Assembly: GCA_903813345.2 (NCBI GenBank)
Contig: CAIIXF020000206.1
Location: forward strand, 1-25,000
Direction: 5' to 3'
Source of the DNA: Owenia fusiformis
Lineage: Eukaryota > Annelida > Polychaeta > Sabellida > Oweniidae
DNA: 25,000 nt
Shown: positions 8,141 to 17,985 of the stretch, piece by piece
Layout: every line of letters starts with the position of its first letter
Position numbering within the stretch: the first letter of the stretch is position 1
Made by a program: the position numbers and the translations under genes
Notes under the pieces: model-generated
Databases searched by the model: none
The model's input: only the letters and a program-made list of their open reading frames with translations
What the model was told of the DNA's origin: nothing

Positions 8141-8877
8141 AACTGTTAAATTGTTACAGTATGTTAAACTGTGAAGGACCTCAAGAACTTACCTCCGGAG
8201 AAGGGTGTTGACCACCTCAGGAGAAGGGTGTTAACGACTTGCTCTACCGCAACTGCAAAGCAATAAATAGAGTAGCTGACAGAATAACTGTTCAAACTGA
8301 CAGTATAACTGGAGTAACTGACGGACTTACAGTCATAAAGTTTTAAGCTCAATAACTAATAATGTAATAGTTGAAGAACTGATTGCAGCTTCATTGTAAA
8401 GAAACTGTACAAAACTGTAACCCCATATGGGGCAAGGCAACCCCAAACCACTGGCCGAACTTACCTCGCAACTGGTAATACATGTAATGTCTACCTAGGG
8501 TAATTTGGGGAAAGCCAACACTGCTGGGAAAAAATCTGTTAGCTGTGTCACTACTGTAACTGCTGGGTTACTGCAAAAATATAACAAAACAGGAAAGGAA
8601 ACTGCTAGCGTAAGGTGCCTGCATATAAAATACAATGCCCAACTATACGGCTGATAGCCTAACTGCGTGACGTTATGGTCTCTCTCCAAAAGATTGCCAA
8701 ACTGTGTGACTATCAAAATAGCTAATTGCCGCTAGCAAATAAAGCGACTACGCTCTAAAGCTAGCAGAAACCTAATAAAGTATTCCCAGTGAATCATGTT
8801 AAACAAAAAAGGTACCAGGCTTTAAACCCAAACTGGGGGTAAAATTACGAACTGGCTAAAATTGCCGAGCAACTGAT
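8141..8877 (-). promoter_or_regulatory. AACTG-rich tract upstream of the hydrolase ORF (possible element leader)
   Basis: I count 18 AACTG pentamers on the plus strand (CAGTT reading in the sense of the element) in under 750 bp, against roughly one expected in DNA of this composition. The tract lies just upstream of the hydrolase ORF in the element's orientation, so it could be its 5' untranslated leader or terminal repeat. It also has two identical-looking splice donors on the minus strand (GAGGTAAGTTC near 8185-8195 and 8458-8468) and a tandem 24 bp duplication at about 8191-8240. No protein is recognised here. The regulatory label is an inference from position. Confidence 0.35.
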
Positions 8878-9101
8878 CCGTGAAAATCACGGCGCCAAAA
8901 AAGCTCAGTAATCAAAAAATAAAAACATGAAATTATCTCTAGCTGAAAAATCACTGCAACTTGCTCAAACAACATCAGAAAGTGACTCTGTGTTCCATTG
9001 CTCCATTCAATAATGTTAGTATATATGAGAGATATAGAAGTTTTCAATGCTTCCTTGTTTAAATCATGAAGTATTTGATTTACTTGCTTTTAGATAGATA
9101 G
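8878..9101. other. Spacer with shared repeat head
   Basis: 8878-9020 shows nothing recognisable. From about 9030 the head sequence ttgtttaaatcatgaagtat and tttacttgctttt introduces the satellite, as at 2500 and 10590. A short (taga) run lies at about 9091-9102. Confidence 0.5.
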
Positions 9102-10300
9102 ATATTTTAGATAGTTTAGATTGTTAGATTTAAAATATTCACTTTGTAAAAAAAGATTAGCACTTAATCAAATTTCAGTATCATCAGCATGCTCCCCCTG
9201 AAAGATTTTTTTTTCATGTTATCGATTTATTTCAAATAATAAGATAGATATACACAGTCAGCTGATTGCCAAAGTTTTACAACATTAGCGGCAATAAAAA
9301 GATTCATTATCTATAATTTAATAACATTGTGCTTTGTTCTTCCTTTATGAATGGTGTGGGTGTTTTTATCACTGCACCAAATTACAATAATGAAAACATG
9401 TTCCCAATGAGAGATTCATAATCAATATTTTATTAATATCATGCTTCGATTTGCTTTCTCGATTGTGAATGGTGTGGTTGTTCTTATCACTGCACCAATT
9501 TGCAAAAATGCAAGCATGTTCCCTAATAGAAGCATATTCTCTATGTTTTTACAAGAGTTGTTCTTACCACTGCACCAAATTGCAATCATGGAAGCATGTT
9601 CCCCATTTTTTTACAATAGTTGTTCTTATCACTGTACCAAGTTGCAAAAATAGAAGCATATTCCCTGTTGTTTTTACAATAGTTGTTCTTACTACTGCAC
9701 CAAATTGCAATAATATAAGCATGTTTCCCAAGAGAGATTCAATATTAATATTTTTACATTATATTATGCTTCATTCTTCCTTCTCAAATTTGAATGGTGT
9801 AGTTGTTCTTATGACTGCACCAAATTGCAATAATAGAAGCATGTTCCATAAGAGAGATTCAATATTAATATTTTTACATTATATTATGCTTCATTCTTCC
9901 TTCTCAAATTTGAATGGTGTAGTTGTTCTTATCACTGTACCAAATTGCAAAAATAGAAGCATATTCCCTGTTGTTTTTACAATAGTTGTTCTTACTACTG
10001 CACCAAATTGCAATAATAGAAGCATGTTCCATAAGAGAGATTCAATATTAATATTTTTACATTATATTATTCTTCATTCTTCCTTCTCAAATTTGAATGG
10101 TGTAGTTGTTCTTATGACTGCACCAAATTGCAATAATAGAAGCATGTTCCCCATTTTTTTTACAATAGTTGTTCTTATCACTGTACCAAATTGCAAAAAT
10201 AGAAGCATATTCCCTGTTGTTTTTACAATAGTTGTTACTACTGCACCAAATTGCAATGATATAAGCATGTTTCCCAAGAGAGATTCATAATCAATATTTT
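9102..10300 (+). repeat. Satellite-like repeat block, duplicate of 5782-6600 with extra units
   Basis: Collinear with 5782 onward (atattttagatagtttag at both starts) and nearly identical, apart from the 90 bp insertion at 9208-9297 and additional 120 and 63 bp units. Successive attgcaa cores fall at 9579, 9641, 9704, 9824, 9944, 10007, 10127, 10190 and 10250, giving spacings of 62, 63, 120, 120, 63, 120, 63 and 60. The 273-codon open frame across it reads the same core as HCTKLQ before the 62 bp unit and as APNCN after it, so it is not conserved as protein. Confidence 0.88.
9201..9304 (-). mobile_element. Short retroposon insertion with 7 bp target duplication
   Basis: Compared with the partner block (ctgaaagattcattatc at about 5877), this copy carries 90 extra bases between two copies of aaagatt (9201-9207 and 9298-9304). 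On the minus strand the insert ends in an A tail preceded by AAATAAA-like sequence, the layout of a 5'-truncated LINE or SINE tail. It shares caacattagcg with the 3' end of the LINE at 17041-17051 in the same orientation, so both may belong to related non-LTR families. Confidence 0.8.
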
Positions 10301-10850
10301 ATTAATATCATGCTTTGATTTGCTTTCTCGATTGTGAATGGTGTGGTTCTTCTTATCACTGCACCAAATTGCAATAATGAAATCATGTTCCCCATGAGAT
10401 ATTCATTATTAGTATTGTGTTTACATCATGCTTTGTTCTACCTTCTCGAATTCAAAGTTTGGTGGTCATCACAGTCCAAAAGGCATTTGTAAGTAGCTAG
10501 CTACTCTAACAACATAAGGACGTGACCAGTCTCCCAATCAATGATATCAGTGTACGTAAAAGATATAGAAGCTTTCGATGCTTCCAACGTTTAAATCATG
10601 AAGTATATGATTTACTTGCCTTTGCACTCCAGATTTTGGATTGTTGTTAGGTATATTCTTAGTTGTGTGTTTACATCATGCTTTGTTCTACTTTCTCGAA
10701 TTCGGAGTTTGGTTTTCATCACAGCATCAAATCGCAATATTGTTTACATGTGCCCTATGGGGGATTTTGTATCGATATTGTGTTCACATTGTGCTTCGTT
10801 CTGATTTCTCTGTAGCGAAATATTGTCACAGCACTGTTTCCGATTCCTGA
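10301..10850 (+). repeat. Diverged satellite units
   Basis: Older units of the same family, with cores such as tcttatcactgcaccaaatt (10350s) and ttctcgaattc (10445, 10694), plus another head sequence at about 10560-10620. Similarity fades out by about 10850. Confidence 0.65.
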
Positions 10851-11815
10851 TATAAATATCACAAGCACATGTTACAGCATTGCAAAACAGGATTATTAGC
10901 CATGATGGAGTGATAGATTGAATAGTAAAACATGTGTCCAGGGGCCATCTTGACCACCCCATCCTATCTGGTGCAAATAATCAAGAAATATTGTCCCCTG
11001 AAATCGAAAGTAATAAAAATGGGACAGAGGGGGAGCAGTATGTATATAAGACATGTTAAGAGATGGTACTTCATTTTAAGTCCTATAACTCTATTTTTCA
11101 AATCCAAGAATTTTTTTGAAGCAGTTTCACTTTATAGACAAATACCCTCCCCTCACTCTGTCCCATCCCCCTTTTCCAGATTTTTTTTAAATTTCTAGCA
11201 GAAATTGCAAAATAGTGGTTGTCATTGTAACATGGATACATGTTTTGATCCTAGTTCCTTGGCTGCTTGACATTTCTACCATCAAGTTAACATTTCATTA
11301 CATGTTCAAAATAGTTCCCCTTGGCTTTCACACATAATGTGTTGTTCTACCCACTTCTGGTATATTCGAGTAGAACCAATTTCGAAAGTTCTTTTCAGAA
11401 ATGAAGAAATATAAATGCTCCCATTTGTTGCAGTGTTCCTTGTCAGTGTGACATTTTGACGTCTTATGTGGCCGTTTTATTACTCTTGCCAGCGCCTTCA
11501 AAAATTGCATGAATACCCACTTGCATTGCTAAATTAACAATTATTCTGCTCCCCACTGCTCCAACCCCATTACTCAGCAGCAGACTGAGTCACACTCCAG
11601 AATGGAAGGGAAGTAGTGAACTGAGGCAAAGTTGGAAATGGTAATTTAGTCAAGGGTAAAAATTGGAAAGTTAAAAAGTCTGACAAGCCAAACCCGGGCT
11701 AAGATTCTAAATGCTTAGTAACTTAACTCCACTCATCTTTGATGATTTTCATGTCAAATAAATAGCATCATTCCCTCAATTCAATATCTCTTATTTGTCA
11801 AACTGGATTACTTAC
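10851..11815. other. AT-rich stretch, no recognised gene
   Basis: Intron- or intergenic-like. A 60-codon minus-strand frame at 11328-11510 (ISEKNFRNWFYSNIPEVGR) has no recognised motif and no clear splice sites, so it is not called. Confidence 0.45.
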
Positions 11816-11950
11816 ACGAGACAGTAGTCAATCTTCTTCTGATGCTCCCACTGCCCAGATATCTCAATGTCGGCTGGTTTCAGCACAGGAGGACTGGATT
11901 GAGCCCTCTTTGGAGTGCCTTCTTTGCACATTGATTCTACTAGCCACCTC
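11816..11950 (-). CDS. Candidate exon resembling the start of a DDHD domain
   Basis: The minus strand is open across RRWLVESMCKEGTPKRAQ and PADIEISGQWEHQKKIDYCL, ending at a consensus donor (GTCTCGT then GTAAGT, 11810-11815). From family knowledge, the DDHD domains of RdgB/PITPNM lipid-transfer proteins open with an acidic stretch, a Trp and K/R-x-I-D-Y, and the pattern DIxI..xW..xKKIDYCL fits that. DDHD1/2 and SEC23IP share a similar R-I-D-Y start. No neighbouring exon confirms the rest of the domain. The start is not certain: similarity to the duplicate at 13.5 kb begins at about 11950, where no good acceptor is seen. Confidence 0.4.
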
Positions 11951-12125
11951 CGTGCCTTTTGTAATTTTTATATTTACATTTGGTTGACTTGTGGTCACAA
12001 CGATCACATGCCTTGAAGTTGAATTTCTTTTTAGAAACAAAGTTCAAGGATTTACTGGTCTCAGGATGGAGAATCAAGACATCTTTAACATAGCTTTAAT
12101 AATTCAATTGCATTATCCAAAGTTA

Positions 12126-12348
12126 AATCTTTCTCAGTTCTGTGAGATTCCATTGTTTCTCATGGTTGTCTTCTCCTAGGCAACACTCGTCAAAGTCGTA
12201 AATACCCAAAGGGTCAAACACTGATCGTAGAGGCGCACCAACAGCAGGTCCTGTATCCAGTAGAAAATTTTCAAATTGTCTCAGTATGGAAATATTCAGG
12301 TTCAGTTTATTCAGTGCATCTTTACTCAGATACTTACTTAGCATATTT
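12126..12348 (-). CDS. Candidate terminal exon with NRF-like Cys motif
   Basis: A strong acceptor (TGTTTTCTTTCAG) at 12349-12350 is followed by about 74 open codons to a TAA near 12123. The peptide has an amphipathic start (LSKYLSKDALNKLNLNISIL), then FLLDTGPAVGAPLRSVFDPL and GIYDFDECCLGEDNHEKQW. The layout 'aliphatic helix, L-D-x-G, then G-x-Y/F-D-E-C' recalls the N-terminal NRF domain of nose-resistant-to-fluoxetine (acyltransferase-3) proteins. The usual KPPxG spacer is not clearly present, so this is a tentative match. It could equally be the last exon of an unrelated gene or part of a decayed copy. Confidence 0.35.
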
Positions 12349-13457
12349 CTGAAAGAAAACACTTTTGCGATTTGACAAATTGATCATATAATTTAATATG
12401 TAATAAAAAATTATCTTATCTTTTTGTATTGATTGTTTTTCTGCCTGGTGAATATGTTGTTGTGTGAATGTTATAAATACATTCTACTTATATATGAGGG
12501 GAGGACCATTTGCTCTTCATTGTCCCCAAAATTTAGAGATGGTTCCATATTGCATACATATATCATTTTGACCTAACATATAGGGTGCAGCATAAGCATT
12601 GGTCCAGGGACCAAAAATCCCCTCTTGACCCAACATGACTGGTCTGTTTGACCAGTTTGGTCCAGTTGTTCATATTTCATGAAAACAAGTGATGGACCAA
12701 CTGTATCCAGCTGCTTGGAAAACTTGTCGCTATATTGTTGAAAATATGTGGTTTCAGTTCTGTCAAGATCATTGTGCATGCGTAATTACTGTTCTCGTTC
12801 AGAAAATGTTTTAAATAAAATGCATACTGTTATATATTTTTCACAACAGTGAAAGAGGATTAATCAATCCAAAATAAAATACAATAAAAATACAAAATGC
12901 TTTGCTATTTTGATGAGGTATTTTGCTGACATCAGCATATTATATTTCGAATAAAGTTGACATCTAAGTTGAAAGAGTAACCTTGTTCTTAAAAACATTA
13001 AGTTTTTGCCATTCAAGTCCAAATATATGGTTGTAAATTGATTAGATATGTAAAATCAATTGAAATGAGAAAAATAACTATTACTGCTGACTCAGCACTT
13101 AATTAAATGGCATTACTTTTTATCAGTTTCAAGGTTCGGTTCAAGGTTAATCATGTAAATGTGACATGAAATCACTAAAACCATGTAAAAGCAAGTATAT
13201 AAGTTCTTAAAACTAGATTCTTAAAATCCCTACTTATGGAATATTACAAATTCTGCTGACCTTGCAGAAAAAAATGCTCAAGGTAACATGACTGCATATT
13301 TGTGAAATCTTCATCAGAACACATCAGACCAACATATTATGCAATAAAACATTGTATATACTCCAAAACAACCCCCTCTTGGCTTTCTTCTAGACTATAA
13401 TAATTTTCATTGACAGATTTCATCTGATAGTCCACATACAAAATGATCCCTCAATGC
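12349..13457. other. AT-rich intron-like stretch
   Basis: No convincing exon, transposon end or RNA gene. A 68-codon minus frame at 12573-12779 has no recognised motif. Confidence 0.45.
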
Positions 13458-13735
13458 CCATATATGTCAATGACGGCTGGCTTTAGCACAGGAGGACTGA
13501 AGTGAGCCCACTTTGTGAGCACATTGATTCTACTAGCCACCTCCACGCTATTTGCTCAGGAGTGGGGGCTTCCTCAGCTGCAAATACCAGTCGATAATTG
13601 CGGGTGGCGAAATGGATGGAAGGAGCCTTAAACTCTTGGCGCATTCCTGGACTGGTGGTTCTGGCTGCACCCATGTTCCTGCGTATGATTTATCAGATGC
13701 AGAAGTGCAGCCTTGCGTTGCACTCCTAGAAGCAT
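13458..13735 (-). pseudogene. Broken duplicate of the 11.9 kb exon, with extra N-terminal coding sequence
   Basis: From a possible acceptor (TTTATGCTTCTAG at about 13727) the minus strand contains the well-formed stretch MRQEFKAPSIHFATRNYRLV, FAAEEAPTPEQIAWRWLVES, then M-C. The nucleotide match to 11.86-11.95 kb starts at GGAGGTGGCTAGTAGAATCA and continues, after a deletion of about 20 bases, through TCAGTCCTCCTGTGCT. The deletion shifts the frame, and the continuation in the matching frame (PPVLKPAVIDIYGH) then hits TGA where the other copy has QWE. It is therefore a pseudo-exon. The part upstream of WLVESM is absent from the other copy and its family is unknown to me. Confidence 0.5.
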
Positions 13736-13739
13736 AAAG

Positions 13740-16700
13740 AGAACAAGTATACAAAGATGAAATTAGTACAATACCCTTCTAGCCAGCTAGAATTTTTAGA
13801 GGGAGGGATATGGTTCTCATCTGCCACAGAAGGTGCTTCCAGAACGTCATTTGTTAAGAATTTCTCCAAGCCCCTAAAATAAATTAGGCAAGTTCAGGCA
13901 AGACTTAATTTGCTTGTTTGAATGAAGTACTTCAGGGTGTTTAACTGAGTGGTCCGCCTGTCCCCCCCCCCCTTTAGTGGGCCTTTTCGGGCATAATTTG
14001 ATAATCATTCAATTAAAGACGAATACAATAATGAATGAAAAAGACATTTGGATGCAGTCTGAAGAAATAATACAGTGTATAGTAATATTTTCAAATATTG
14101 ACATTTTTAAGTACTTTATTTTAACAATATGAAAATTTGGCCTCAACTTTTCTTTTTAATAGCCCATGAATGTTTTCCAAGTTTGGGGGATGAAATGAAT
14201 GTTAGTAACTAGGCCTAATTGTGTTTAGCGAGAAACCCGATTGTACATTTTTCTGTAGAATTGATGACATGTTGACAAGAAAATGGACCGATTTTCCAGC
14301 ACAATTATTTCATTTGAAGAGCAGCATTCAGTGAACATTTGAGGGAGTTTTCACAATTTGTTAAAAACAGCTATTACTTTATTTACACTATTTATCCCAC
14401 TAATTTCTAAGTATTATTTTATGAGTACATGTACATTTAAAATCTGGTGTTACTTTTGGAGAAATATGATTATTTAAAGACAGAGCCTCCACTATAAAAG
14501 CAGCTTGACCAGTAAAAATGGAGTCATTCTCAATTTGAAAATATTATGAATATGAAAAATTCTAATCAAGAGGAATAATTTTGATTTTCTGTTAGTTGTA
14601 GCCAACAGATCAACATAAAAATTGTCACAGATGATTATGAATACATTCTCCTTGAAATCTATTAATCAATTATTGCAATTATGCATTACTTTTTTAGAAA
14701 TCCTTATTTGAAAATTGGTAATTTTTTAAATTAAGAGGAGTGGCCTAATTCAAATTTCAACCAATGATGTGAGGTATTCAGGATCACATGATGTAAAGTT
14801 TGTTTGTAAATCTTTCAAAAGCACATGTTATAAGTACCATTCCAATGAAACATAATTCATGCTACTGTTAATCATAAGAAATGTGTCATTTACTTACCTA
14901 CATATGGTATATTAAAGATATGACTCCCAAAGACATTATAATTACAAAATCCAATGTTTTTGCTTCATGTAAATGACTTCAAGGTAATTGTATACTGTTC
15001 CAATGACTTGAGATTACTACAATGTACTTGGCCATGGTTCACTTGGCTAACATTGATATAAGAAAGTCATCTATTGCCTTTTCTAGAGTTTGATGATTGT
15101 ACAAAAGTTTCTTTTTGCTCAAATTTTCTTTTACAAGTACGTTCTGCAAGTCAGTGCGAAGAAAGCTCTGTCTTTATTTTATTGTTTCATATCCTAGTGT
15201 TACTTCAATCTTGAACATCAGCACTCTGTTTTCTGATGGCTGAGACATGTTCACTGTATAATGACTGTGTACAGTGTAAGAATGAGTTCTACTGAACAAC
15301 ACAAGCACAAATTCACTATTTTGGATGTTCCATTTGTCCAAAAACCTGTTTACAAAGGTTTTTTTTTACCTTAGAGAAAATGTATAAGAACAGGTCCCAT
15401 ATGGAACACCCCTAGGAAATGGGACAATTCATTATCTCTTACCATTTGCATATCGGTTACATCAATATAAAAGATCATCAATTTCAAATTTGAAGACAAC
15501 CTGGTACAACATGGTAATAGAGGTTGAAAAGTGCAGAATTATTGCATAAATGAAGGGCATGACTTAGTGCAACCCTTTGTGGTAGGTAAGGACCAGATGA
15601 AAGAACCAATACAATTTTCAATTTGTACAGAATTTCCCATACATTTTAAGCTTTTGTGCTGGTATCTACATTTAATTCTTCAAATGACCCCAAAAGCAAT
15701 TGCTTTATGATATCAAATTTAGATGTTAGGGATTATTAAACATGAATCAATTTACCCAAAGGAAACCTACATTTACTTTACATAAATTAACTGGAAAATC
15801 TATGTAGCAAGCATAACAAAATGTATAAAGACTCTTTTGTTAAAAAAATGTTGGTCAATTGCTATCATTCAGTTCATGTTCACTGACTGTAAAGTATGAA
15901 ATTATAACATGTGCTTTTGTTATGTTTATAAACATAAATATTATCCCATAAAGCATCACTATTAGCTGATTGGATAAGGATTTGATTGACAAGCCTAATG
16001 GATGTGACTTGCCTTATAAGGTCTAATGAGCAACCAGGTGGTTCAGAAAGTCTGTCTTTAATGACAAAAATCAATATTATTTCTCGTAGCATATAGTTTA
16101 TTTGCAAAAGTATTTAAAATCCCCTATCAACACTGTATTACTTCCATGTTGATAATTTTGAAAATCAACACTGGATTTTTAACTTATAAATGTTATAAAG
16201 ATCACGAGAAACAAACTTACTTCTTATTGGTTCATGAGATTTTAGTTCTATCTCAGGCACCCGGTACCCCTCTACTACAACTTCTCCATGTAGGAGTTTT
16301 ACAGTATTTCAGGGTGTTGCCACAAAGATATCTCCATTTGTTCTTGTTTTTAGGACAATATCAATATCCCTCAGCCTTTAATTGGCGAAATTCAGGACGA
16401 TAAATGTTCACGATTTTAACACAATCACGAAAAGCGTAAAACTAAATCGCACACGAAAATACTGCATGTACAGTAATGAGCATAAAAGTGCAGACTGTTG
16501 CATCCGAATAAGAATCATAAGACATTGACCTATTTTCTTGATAAATTCTAGAAAAAGAAAAAATTACCCTTTAGACCAACAAAGTTATATTAAAAATATA
16601 CTTGATCATTTCTCTGTGGTTTTGTAAAAATGTGATTACTTTAGATTATATACCCAATATAAATGTACCTCTTTTATACTTACCCAATGAATGTATAATT

Positions 16701-16740
16701 TTACAGTTGATGGGATAATTATTCATCTATTATAACATAC
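13740..16740. other. 3 kb AT-rich intron-like stretch
   Basis: Dominated by A/T with an 11-base C run at 13962-13972. Minus-strand frames at 15880-16107 and a Cys-rich reading at 16250-16400 (CPKNKNKWRYLCG, LKYCKTPTWRSC, interrupted by stops) have no recognised family. I see no RNA gene or transposon end. Confidence 0.45.
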
Positions 16741-16806
16741 CTTTCACATCTAGAGTGCCAAGTAGCCTTACAGGCCACACTTGATCTTTGTCTTCAGTAC
16801 CAGTAT
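16741..16806 (-). CDS. Small acidic exon, repeat unit 1
   Basis: The minus strand has an acceptor (CCTTTTAAG, AG at 16807-16808), then 66 open bases, then a donor (GAAAG followed by GTATGT). Read in the frame left open after two bases, it gives GTEDKDQVWPVRLLGTLDVK. An earlier GTAAGG at 16766-16771 could act as an alternative donor. The first bases (ATACTGGTAC) and the upstream intron are shared with the exon at 19283-19330. 66 and 48 bases are both multiples of three, so the units could be added or skipped without breaking a frame. The protein is not recognised. Confidence 0.4.
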
Positions 16807-17012
16807 CTTAAAAGGAAAGAAGCATATGTATTTTTATAGAAATAGCAATCACTTTAACAGTTCAACATTCAGTATATTTAGAATTAAGAAAATTACCTAG
16901 ATGCTGGTAGTTAGTTCTCAGTTTAACCACCAGTTGGCTAGCTTGGGTCAAATAATTGAGTTAGATAAACTTGTAGAATCAAAATATTAACCGAAATTGA
17001 AATCATAAGATA
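16807..17012. repeat. Duplicated intron sequence, unit 1
   Basis: 16842-16926 (atagcaatcact to gttctcagtt) recurs at 19159-19240 and, more diverged, at about 19357-19420. 16960-17005 (gttagataaac, gtagaatcaaaatatt) recurs at 19425-19460. This shows duplication of exon plus intron. Confidence 0.75.
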
Positions 17013-17019
17013 ATATTTA

Positions 17020-17985
17020 ATGTTGGTTTTCATGTACATGCAACATTAGCGCTCTTCTCCGACTAGTGTATAATAAAATCTATGATAAAAAGTGTAACAA
17101 ATAAAATACATGCATACAATAATTTATCAGACATCTATAAGACTTATGACTAGAATAAAATTGATACACAGTATAGACTGGCTAAATGACTGAGACATCT
17201 AGTGACTAGTTTATAAAATTGAGGTGATTAGTAATTATTTGCACATTTACAATCCTGACCCTTCCATTGGGAGATTAAACGTTTGAACTCACCCAGGAAA
17301 ATAGCCAATCTGCTTTTATTGGAGAAGCTATCCAAATGAGAGCAGCATCCACTCTGAGAGAGTGTCTTCCATAGCGAGAACTACGGTATGGAGGGACATT
17401 GATTGTGTTGGTTGACCTTAAGGAGTATCTAGGAGTGTTAGTTTGAAATAGATCTGACAAGTAAGATGGGCACGTGCCTTTAATGATTTTGTAGGTTTCA
17501 ATTGCGATTTGTCGCATTCTACTGAGTGTCAGAGTGGTAACCTCAGATTTTACAAGTAGTTCTTCATAGCTAGACTTGTAATCATTATGAACAAATCTGA
17601 TGCCATATGGTTGGGCTATAATTGAAGCAGGACAGGATAAATGCCTTGAAGATTACCAAACGGGTATTTACATCCAGGTGTTTAGAGATTCTCTTAAAGG
17701 CATTTATCTGCCTTAGAGACATATATCTTTATATTATCAATGGTAATACCTAGAATGTTAACATTATCTTCAGTTTTGATAGTTTTACCACTAAAAGTCA
17801 GTTCAGAGGGTGCATTAGCACCAGTTTTACAGGGCTTTAAAATCATACGCTGAAACTTTTCAGGGTTTGCTACCATTTTGTTTGAGTTAAACCATGTGAC
17901 AGCTTGCTCTGATACATCAATCACTACTTGTAAAAATGTACATACTCGCTCATTAAGGTCGCCAGTTGATGCTTTAAGTGACTTT
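17020..17985 (-). mobile_element. 5'-truncated LINE (CR1/Jockey-like), end of reverse transcriptase ORF
   Basis: The minus strand begins inside the RT thumb region (AVTWFNSNKMVANPEKFQRM, TFSGKTIKTEDNVNILGIT) and continues in shifted frames. Pieces are SKHLDVNTRLVIFKAFILSC, FNYSPTIWH, then IAIETYKIIKGTCPSYLSDL, YSLRSTN, a G-x-x-S-L-R-V block and a C-terminal LISQWKGQDCKCANN. These are the expected order and motifs for the end of ORF2 in CR1/Jockey-type non-LTR elements. At least three frameshifts are needed. The catalytic FADD-type motif lies upstream of the truncation and is absent. The 5' cut at about 17985 directly abuts Gypsy integrase sequence, so the LINE inserted into, or was joined to, that element. 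Confidence 0.8.

Noticed and set aside
9469-10290. Plus-strand open frame of 273 codons in the duplicated satellite block
   Set aside because: Same reasons as the 6 kb frame. Openness follows from unit length and low stop content.
1140-10850. Possible CRISPR array from regularly repeated cores
   Set aside because: Units are contiguous with no unique spacers, repeats are diverged and the setting is a eukaryotic genome.
11328-11510. 60-codon minus-strand frame
   Set aside because: No motif, no flanking splice sites and a length expected by chance.
13552-13737. Plus-strand frame over the duplicated exon
   Set aside because: Antisense shadow; the minus-strand frame has the paralogous match and a possible acceptor.
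16250-16400. Cys-rich minus-strand reading that looks like a small disulfide domain
   Set aside because: Stops interrupt it, no splice sites frame it and no family pattern fits.
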